From positions 1 through 38,063 of the forward strand of contig JAIQFS010000053.1 of NCBI GenBank assembly GCA_020073145.1: a stretch of 38,063 bases of DNA. The letters run 5' to 3'. The position numbers were made by a program, and so were the translations under genes. This document shows, piece by piece, positions 32,979-38,063 of this stretch. The stretch comes from Terriglobia bacterium. GTDB lineage: Bacteria > Acidobacteriota > Terriglobia > Bryobacterales > Bryobacteraceae. Under the pieces are notes generated by a model. It searched no databases and was not told where the DNA came from. It saw only the letters and a list, made by a program, of their open reading frames with translations. Every line of letters starts with the position of its first letter. Position 1 is the stretch's first letter.

Positions 32979-33011
32979 CGTCGGTTCCATCCCGACCCGC
33001 GCCTCCCATCC
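32979..33011 (+). repeat. Direct repeat, copy 2 (tRNA-Cys 3' end)
   Basis: Second copy of the tRNA-Cys 3' segment, differing at two positions: G to C in the T loop (TTCCATC) and the A of CCA changed to C. No 5' tRNA half precedes it, so it is not a functional tRNA. It lies 7 bases from the end of the membrane-protein gene. Confidence 0.85.
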
Positions 33012-33017
33012 CGATGC

Positions 33018-33365
33018 CTAGCCGGCAGTCCCCTTTGCCGGCGCCAACGCGAGCAAGGCCACTCCGACAACCACCAGCAACGCCACTCCGATCAGCTCTT
33101 CCTGGGAGATCATGTTCCGATATGCCTGGAACCCCATGACGCCCGCGTGCGCCAGGCTCGACCACGCTGTGAAGGCGATCACGCTGCGGCTCTCCCAGGG
33201 GTTCCGCACCGCCAGCAGCAGGAAAACTCCCAGCGTGACATACAGGCTGAACATCATCGACAACGCCGGCGCCTGCCGCAGGAAGATCACCAAGGGATAG
33301 ACCGTCGCCAGGAACATCACACCCACCACACCCAACACCACTTGCAACACGCGTCCGCGATTCAT
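33018..33365 (-). CDS. Small four-helix membrane protein (possibly DUF6632)
   Basis: A 115-residue membrane protein with four hydrophobic segments: VVLGVVGVMFLATVYPLVIF, SLYVTLGVFLLLAV, the segment with IAFTAWSSLAHAGVMGFQAY, and GVALLVVVGVALLAL. The RNPWESRSVIAFTAWSS-like core recalls proteins listed as DUF6632, but this is from memory. Function is unknown. GGGAG lies about 8 bases before the ATG. A fragment of the same gene lies 480 bases downstream at 32607-32656, and a tRNA-Cys remnant abuts its 3' end. Confidence 0.72.
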   Translation of the reverse strand: MNRGRVLQVVLGVVGVMFLATVYPLVIFLRQAPALSMMFSLYVTLGVFLLLAVRNPWESRSVIAFTAWSSLAHAGVMGFQAYRNMISQEELIGVALLVVVGVALLALAPAKGTAG

Positions 33366-33507
33366 GGATTCGCTCCCGAAAACCAGTCAGCCGCGCCTCG
33401 ATGGAAGATCCCCTTGGCGGCCGCTATAATGAGCCCCAGTATGCCAGAGTGGAAGTCGCAATGCCGGGCTTACCCGGAGCCGTGACCCTCACGGCACCCG
33501 CGCAGCC

Positions 33508-33876
33508 ATGCCCAAAAACACCGTTACCTTCGACACCGTCCGCAAAATCGGACTAGCGCTGCCCGGAGTGGAGGCGAGCACGGCGTACGGCGCCATCGCC
33601 CTCAAAGTCCAGGGAAAGTTGCTGGCGTGCGTCGCAGTGAACCGCTCGGCGGAACCGGGCTCCCTCATGGTGCGCGTCGATTTCCAAGACCGCGCCGAAC
33701 TCCTGGCCGCCGACCCGGACGTCTACTACGTGACCGACCACTACGCCCCATATAACGCCGTGCTGGTGCGCCTCTCGCGCGTCACCCCCGAGGTGCTGCG
33801 CGACCTGCTGGGTATGGCCCACAAGTTTGTGACCCGCAAAGCCGCGCCCGCCTCGCCCAAACGCAAGCGCCGCTGA
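33508..33876 (+). CDS. MmcQ/YjbR-family protein
   Basis: A 122-residue protein of the MmcQ/YjbR group, small proteins with a CyaY-like fold and proposed DNA binding. Family features are FDTVRKIGLALPGVEASTAY, GAIALKVQGKLLACVAV, SLMVRVDFQDRAELL, DVYYVTDHYAPYNAVLVRLS and VLRDLLGMAHKFV, then a basic tail (SPKRKRR). No role is established for most members. It stands alone, tail-to-tail with a GHW-family gene only 3 bases away, so transcription of the two must interfere or share an end. Confidence 0.82.
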   Translation: MPKNTVTFDTVRKIGLALPGVEASTAYGAIALKVQGKLLACVAVNRSAEPGSLMVRVDFQDRAELLAADPDVYYVTDHYAPYNAVLVRLSRVTPEVLRDLLGMAHKFVTRKAAPASPKRKRR

Positions 33877-33879
33877 CCG

Positions 33880-34674
33880 TCACTTCCCCACCATGTGGCC
33901 CGGGTCCCGATTGTTCTCTTCGCAGATGCTCTCGATCAGGTCCGTGTCCGGCAGCAGGGTCCACGACAGGTTGACGCTCCACGGCTTGGTATACGCCACC
34001 GGATCGTCGATGGTCACCTGGATGTCCATATGGCCGATCCGGGGCCGGGAGAACCGCTCAGTGACGCGCAGCGATTCGGTGCCGGGCAGCCCGCGCATAT
34101 CGAGCCAGGTTCTGCCGTTTTGCCCGATGGTTTCCACCACGAACGTGTCCTTATCCCAATGGCCGATGGAATAGCCCATCCACGTGGGCTGCGGATCCTT
34201 CGGCAGCGGCCGACCGTCAGTGAAGATCTGGCGGTAGATGGTGCGCGATTCGTGAAGCAGCAGCGTCAGGTCTTCGGTCTGCACCAGCTTGAGGCCGTCG
34301 GGGATGTTGTCCTTTTCGGGAATGCCCGACGGCAGGCAGGAAACGCCGGGGTGGTCCTTGCCGTTGTTGGCGATGCGCTGATTGAGGACGCCGCGCGCCC
34401 AGGGCGTGAGCGGCACGTCCTCGGGCTTCAGGTCGGCGGCCAGGTTGAGCAGGTGCTTCACGGGATCTTCCGGCAGCCAGAAGCCGGACAAATCGGGCTT
34501 CCCATACGACGTGCGCTGGGCGGGAGCATTCAGATCGACATTGCCATCGGGAGTGCGCGGCACGTGCTTCCAGGGGTAAGGGTCCCATTGCGCGCGCCCC
34601 GCGCTCGGCAGAGTCAACAACAGCGCCGCAACGGCCAAGGGCAGGCAGAGCGTTCTCTTCAGCATTCGGTTCAT
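33880..34674 (-). CDS. Secreted GHW-family protein (function unknown), copy 2
   Basis: A 264-residue exported protein paralogous to those at 18486 and 36731. The signal peptide ends at GRAQW (about residue 29). Two short related units stand at the front of the mature part: VPRTPDGNVDLNAP and RTSYGKPDLSGFW. Then come Cys113 (SCLPSG), YRQIFTDGR, YSIGHWDKDTFVVETIG (168-184), TERFSR, TIDDPVAYTKPW and Cys251 in SICEENNRD. The GHW segment is slightly diverged (DKDTF, IGQNG). The ATG at 34674 is preferred to an upstream start at 34734 because it opens the signal peptide. It is divergent from the Crp/Fnr gene (162-base gap), a possible regulator. Confidence 0.75.
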   Translation of the reverse strand: MNRMLKRTLCLPLAVAALLLTLPSAGRAQWDPYPWKHVPRTPDGNVDLNAPAQRTSYGKPDLSGFWLPEDPVKHLLNLAADLKPEDVPLTPWARGVLNQRIANNGKDHPGVSCLPSGIPEKDNIPDGLKLVQTEDLTLLLHESRTIYRQIFTDGRPLPKDPQPTWMGYSIGHWDKDTFVVETIGQNGRTWLDMRGLPGTESLRVTERFSRPRIGHMDIQVTIDDPVAYTKPWSVNLSWTLLPDTDLIESICEENNRDPGHMVGK

Positions 34675-34836
34675 ATGGCTCTCTCTTCGCAGGATGGGCA
34701 GCTGGTTGTCGGCGTCGGCTGAGGCCAATTGCATTTATCAATCATACATGCCGCTGAGGCAATCCCGGCCAACCGGGCTCTCCAACGGAATCAACGCGAA
34801 GACGGCGATCGTTCTGGCAGATAATGATGGTGTGTT

Positions 34837-35538
34837 GTGGTGAATCGCCTGCTGCCCGCAGTAGAAGAAGCCGCATGTAAAGGAATACTCGCGAGATTGA
34901 GTTCGCGCATGAGATTCCTGCTTCTCTCCGCCGGCCACGCCAACGACGTGCCCGCGGGCAAGCTCGTATATGCGGCAGAGGATCAACCCCCGTTCGTCGG
35001 GTTGATCCTTGACGGCTTTCTGCGAGTCTTCGTCGCTGCGCCTTCTGGCCGCGAGAGCACCATCCGCTATGTGCGGCCTGGTGACCTGCTTGGCTTGGTT
35101 GCGGCGCTTTCCGGGCCTTCCGCCACTTGGGTCCAAACCCTCAGCGATTGCCGGATCTGGATCCTGGACCCGGCCGCTCTGAAGCGCATCGGACAGACCG
35201 AGCTTCCGATCGCCTGGGTGATCGCCGAAGAATGTGCGCGGCGCGTTGCCGATTTAGTGAACGAGATTTCAGGCAGTGCGTTTGCGACGGTGCGGCAGCG
35301 CATCGCTCACCATCTGTTGTCCATGGCGCGCAGCCAGGCGGCGCCCCCGTTTCTCGTCGCGGACATCACGCAGTCGGATTTGGCGAACGCGGCCGGCAGT
35401 GTGCGAGAGGTCACAGTCCGTGAACTCCGCGCCCTCAAAGCCGAGGGCCTGGTGCGTCCGCAACGGAAAGGCATTGCGATTCTAGATCCGGACCAGCTGC
35501 ACAGGATTGCCTCGGAGGCCTTTATCCATGCTGGGTAA
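34837..35538 (+). CDS. Crp/Fnr-family transcriptional regulator
   Basis: A 233-residue regulator. An N-terminal cyclic-nucleotide-like jelly roll (about 20-135) has LVYAAEDQPPFVGLILDGFL, GRESTIRYVRPGDLLGLVAA and the following strand. A long dimer helix follows (about 125-150). The winged helix-turn-helix runs about 150-225: VRQRIAHHLLSMA, ITQSDLANAAGSVREVTVRE, LRALKAEGLVRPQRKGIAIL. No Fnr-type N-terminal cysteine cluster is seen, so an iron-sulfur oxygen sensor is unlikely; the ligand is unknown. The start is one of two adjacent GTG codons (34837 or 34840) without a clear ribosome site. The reductase-like gene begins 45 bases downstream on the same strand. Confidence 0.88.
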   Translation: MVNRLLPAVEEAACKGILARLSSRMRFLLLSAGHANDVPAGKLVYAAEDQPPFVGLILDGFLRVFVAAPSGRESTIRYVRPGDLLGLVAALSGPSATWVQTLSDCRIWILDPAALKRIGQTELPIAWVIAEECARRVADLVNEISGSAFATVRQRIAHHLLSMARSQAAPPFLVADITQSDLANAAGSVREVTVRELRALKAEGLVRPQRKGIAILDPDQLHRIASEAFIHAG

Positions 35539-35582
35539 CATAGGTTCCTGACAGCGGGTCTACCCTGCCGTACGCTGTCCTC

Positions 35583-36698
35583 ATGAAGGACACGGACGAC
35601 AATTCAACAAAAAGCTCTGGGCAGCTTGGGGATGAGTCGGCGCGGGCGCCCGCTCTGGCCGAACCGTTACTGGTCTACGGCTCCTACGGTCAAACCGGCC
35701 GCTTAGTGGCGAAATGTGCCATCGCTCGCGGCCACGAAGTGCTGCTTTCCGGTGCCGGCCGGGATCGCCTCGACCGCCAGGCCGCCGAAATCGGCGCCCG
35801 CAGCACCGTGGCGAAATTGGATGATGCATTCGGGCTCCGTCAATTGGTCAGGAATGCAGGCTGCGTCATCCACGCGGCCGGCCCGTTCATCGACACCTTC
35901 CGCCCCATGCTGGAAGCCTGCATTGCGGAGAACGTACCCTATGTCGATTTGAACGGCGAATGGGAGGTCTTCCGGGCCATCGAGGAATTGATGGGCCGCC
36001 GCCAGCCGGACATTCCGGTTGTCTCGGGCGTCGGCTTCGGCGTGGCAGCGGGAGAGAGTGTTGCCCTGTATGCTGTCGGCAAACTCTTGACCACGGAGCG
36101 CATTTGGCTGGGTCTTGCTCCCGATCTCGGACAGCGTTCTCGCGGCGCTCTTCGCTCACTGCTCCAGACCGTGTCCCGCGGCGGCATGGCGGTGCATAAC
36201 GGACGCCACATCACCGAGCGGGTGGGCCGCCGCTCCTTTCGCGCGACTCTCGCGCGCCGCCGGCGAACGTTTGTCAGCATGCCTCTGGGAGAGCTCTGGG
36301 CGGTCCATCGCAGTACCGGTGTTGCCAATATCATCGGCGGAGTGGCGGTGCCGGCGGCGGAGCGGATTCTGCTGCGGTCGGGTCTTCTTGGATGGTTAGG
36401 CCGGTCCCCAACCATGCGCGAGTGGTTCGTGAAGCGCCTGGCTCAAGACCCCGGCCCCGGCACCCCGGCGTTTGAGTCCGCCGTGTGGGCGCGGGCAGAG
36501 GACCGCGAGGGCGGGGTGTCCGATGCGATCCTGACGATGGGTGAAGGTTATCTGTGGTCGGCGGAAGCCGCGGTTCGGGCAGCAGAACGAATAATCATCC
36601 ATCGGCGGCCGGGACTGTGGACGCCCGGCCAATACTTCGGCAAGGAGTTCGCGGCAAGTGTGTCCGGTACTCAGTTACTGCAACACACCGGCAGCTAA
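35583..36698 (+). CDS. Saccharopine dehydrogenase-like NAD(P)-binding protein
   Basis: A 371-residue protein with an N-terminal Rossmann domain after a polar lead of about 27 residues: LLVYGSYGQTGRLVAKCA holds the G-x-x-G-x-x-G nucleotide loop, and GHEVLLSGAGRDRLDRQA follows with the next strand. VIHAAGPFIDTFRPMLEACI and VPYVDLNGEWEVF match saccharopine-dehydrogenase-like and trans-acting enoyl reductase proteins. The C-terminal half is the more variable partner domain. True saccharopine dehydrogenases act on lysine; this shorter form is more like the lipid-linked reductases, and its substrate is unknown. It probably shares a transcript with the Crp/Fnr gene. Confidence 0.82.
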   Translation: MKDTDDNSTKSSGQLGDESARAPALAEPLLVYGSYGQTGRLVAKCAIARGHEVLLSGAGRDRLDRQAAEIGARSTVAKLDDAFGLRQLVRNAGCVIHAAGPFIDTFRPMLEACIAENVPYVDLNGEWEVFRAIEELMGRRQPDIPVVSGVGFGVAAGESVALYAVGKLLTTERIWLGLAPDLGQRSRGALRSLLQTVSRGGMAVHNGRHITERVGRRSFRATLARRRRTFVSMPLGELWAVHRSTGVANIIGGVAVPAAERILLRSGLLGWLGRSPTMREWFVKRLAQDPGPGTPAFESAVWARAEDREGGVSDAILTMGEGYLWSAEAAVRAAERIIIHRRPGLWTPGQYFGKEFAASVSGTQLLQHTGS

Positions 36699-36730
36699 GG
36701 GCCCGTCGCATCCCTAGCCAGCCAGCAGTG

Positions 36731-37588
36731 CTACGGCTTCCCCAGATGAGCGCGGTCTTTCTCGTTGTCGCTGCAGACGCTTTCGAAGATGTCGGAGTCG
36801 GCCAGAAGGTCATGCGGCACCTTGATGGTGAAAGGCCTCGTGTACATCTGCGGGTCGTCGAACGTCATCTCGACATCCAGATGTCCCAAGTCCCGGCGAT
36901 GGAAACGCTCCACCACGCGCAGGGCTTCGCTGTGTGGGTGGCCCGCCGCGTCCAGCGGCGTTTTGTCGTTGAATCCGGCCGTTTCCACCACCAGCGTGTC
37001 GCCCTCCCAATGCCCCGCCGAGTAACCCAAATACGCCGGCAGATCGTATTCCGTGGGAAGCACGCGGCCGTCGGTGTAGATCTGCCGGTGCGAGTTGCCC
37101 ACTTCATACAGGATCATGGTCAGCCGCGCCGCTTGCACAATCTTCATCGGTTCGGAAAGCAGATCCGACAGCGGAATACCGGCGAATTCCGTGCAAACGT
37201 CCGCCGGGTTGCGGTTCGCCGCGCGCTTCCGCAGCAGCGCCGCCGTTTCGGGCCGCATCGGCGAGTTTTCCGGCGGGAAGTCCACCAGGATATCGAGCGC
37301 GTACTTGTGCTGCGTCCCGATCTCCATTCCGGGAACATCCACCAGAATGGCGCTATCGATACGCGCGCCGAAGAGGCGTCGCACTTCCGCCACCGGAGTC
37401 AGCTCATGCATCCAGACTCCCGAGAGGTCCGGCTTCCCGTCCGCGGCCCGCGGCGTCGGGGCCGAGAGGTTCGGTTTGCCGTCGGCGGTGCGCGGCGTTC
37501 CCGGCGTTGGAAAGTTCAGCCATTGCGCTTGCGCGGCAGTAGCGGCGAGTGCCAGGAACACGAAGGGTAGGGCGCTGGGGGTCTTCAT
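36731..37588 (-). CDS. Secreted GHW-family protein (function unknown), copy 3
   Basis: A 285-residue exported protein paralogous to those at 18486 and 33880. The signal peptide ends at AAQAQW (about residue 22). The mature front carries a tandem 14-residue unit, TPRTADGKPNLSA then TPRAADGKPDLSG. It has an extra segment (about 65-110) compared with the other copies, including the VDVPGMEIG stretch. Cys132, YTDGRVLPTE, YSAGHWEGDTLVVETAGFND (189-208), VERFHRRDLGH, FDDPQMYTRPF and Cys272 in SVCSDNEKD complete the family pattern. The ATG at 37588 is chosen because it opens the signal peptide; the frame extends to 37714 without a ribosome site. It converges on the reductase gene with 32 bases between stops. 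Confidence 0.75.
   Translation of the reverse strand: MKTPSALPFVFLALAATAAQAQWLNFPTPGTPRTADGKPNLSAPTPRAADGKPDLSGVWMHELTPVAEVRRLFGARIDSAILVDVPGMEIGTQHKYALDILVDFPPENSPMRPETAALLRKRAANRNPADVCTEFAGIPLSDLLSEPMKIVQAARLTMILYEVGNSHRQIYTDGRVLPTEYDLPAYLGYSAGHWEGDTLVVETAGFNDKTPLDAAGHPHSEALRVVERFHRRDLGHLDVEMTFDDPQMYTRPFTIKVPHDLLADSDIFESVCSDNEKDRAHLGKP
37422..37505 (-). repeat. Tandem 42-bp repeat in the GHW-family gene
   Basis: Two adjacent 42-base units (37422-37463 and 37464-37505) with clear but imperfect similarity encode the two ADGKP[N/D]LS motifs at the start of the mature protein. Confidence 0.65.
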
Positions 37589-38063
37589 CGGTTTCCCAAT
37601 GCTACTGAAGCCGCTGGGGCAGAAGCAACCGGCGGACGCCGGTAATGGACGCGGTGCCCCCCGGATGCGAGTCACTGGCGCAAAAAAAATTTCTATTCTC
37701 GCCGAATCAACCACTTCCTCGTTCCGGCGGCCGGTCGCGCCGCGGCACGCCTGTTACTCTGAAATCGGAAAGAGGCGGGCTCGCACCGTGCCGGCCTCGG
37801 CGGTTTTCTCCTGGCCAGGAGTCGTTGCAGTACGGTGGAACTGAACTTCCCGTAGGGCCGTGAACGCCCGTACGGCTGAGCGCTTCCGCAGACGCGGTCG
37901 GCGGGAAGAATTTGGAAGATCTTTCATAACACCCGGTGGAGTGCGGATAGCTATTGTCGTCGTCCCATCGGATATCAGAGAGTCCAGCATCGAATCGGCG
38001 GAGTAAACGTAGCGCCACAAAGCGATTCCAATGCTCCCTGAAGATGCGATTTAATCCATCGGG
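37589..38063. other. No supported gene
   Basis: 475 bases with only short open frames lacking recognisable motifs or ribosome sites. An 8-base A-run at 37682-37689 is the only low-complexity feature I noted. The next gene presumably begins beyond the window. Confidence 0.5.

Noticed and set aside
32979-33011. A second functional tRNA-Cys
   Set aside because: Only the 3' third is present, the T loop has lost its invariant G and the CCA is mutated.
37754-38020. 88-residue minus-strand frame near the window end
   Set aside because: No motif, no ribosome site, and composition like non-coding sequence.
1-38063. CRISPR array, rRNA, complete insertion sequence, integrase or prophage genes
   Set aside because: I looked for regularly spaced repeats, rRNA signatures and transposase, integrase or phage motifs. 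None is present apart from the short repeat traces around tRNA-Cys.

Overview
The window reads as a chromosomal segment of a high-GC, Gram-negative soil-type bacterium, most likely an acidobacterium of the Solibacter/Bryobacter kind. The basis is gene content, not a database match: three large TonB-dependent receptors with an N-terminal carboxypeptidase-regulatory domain, tandem PQQ alcohol dehydrogenases, a tannase-family esterase, multidomain c-type cytochromes, and several copies of one secreted family that I associate with Acidobacteria.

Layout. 1-1550 is an eroded stretch with a VapBC-type toxin-antitoxin pair between two apparent gene remnants (HPP-like and an AAC(6')-like acetyltransferase). 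1557-5266 holds a GT39 glycosyltransferase, a DUF1801 protein and a secreted protein of five beta-sandwich repeats. 5457-8053 is a TonB-dependent receptor broken by a 5-bp tandem duplication. 8215-20485 is a dense block for secreted oxidative and hydrolytic chemistry. It contains two PQQ dehydrogenases, a VOC protein, a cytochrome c fused to a PHM-like copper monooxygenase module, a DUF6152-type protein, a tannase/feruloyl esterase, tRNA-Gly, a diheme cytochrome related to photosynthetic reaction-centre cytochromes, a secreted protein with a GHW motif, and a soluble-glucose-dehydrogenase-like PQQ enzyme. 20670-28053 has DinB and DoxX proteins and two further complete receptors. 28227-31695 is an overlapping three-gene run: a YggS-type PLP protein, a glycosyltransferase and a CocE/NonD hydrolase. 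31754-33365 is a tRNA-Cys locus with a HigBA module, a second copy of the tRNA 3' end, and a gene fragment duplicated from the neighbouring membrane protein. 33508-37588 carries a YjbR-like protein, two more GHW-family proteins, a Crp/Fnr regulator and a saccharopine-dehydrogenase-like reductase. The last 475 bases show no gene I can support.

How it may work together (inference). Nearly every protein from 8.2 to 20.5 kb has a signal peptide. A tannase-type esterase could release aromatic acids or alcohols from plant esters. Quinoproteins and the copper/heme protein would oxidise products in the periplasm and pass electrons to c-type cytochromes. The TonB receptors would handle uptake across the outer membrane. 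The GHW family occurs as three stand-alone proteins and as the C-terminal half of the DUF6152-type protein, and is the best candidate here for an uncharacterised component.

The most distinctive structural signals are the tRNA-Cys 3'-end repeat with the fragmentary gene duplication around higBA, the receptor frameshift with a visible cause, and the heme-copper fusion that keeps all six expected copper ligands.
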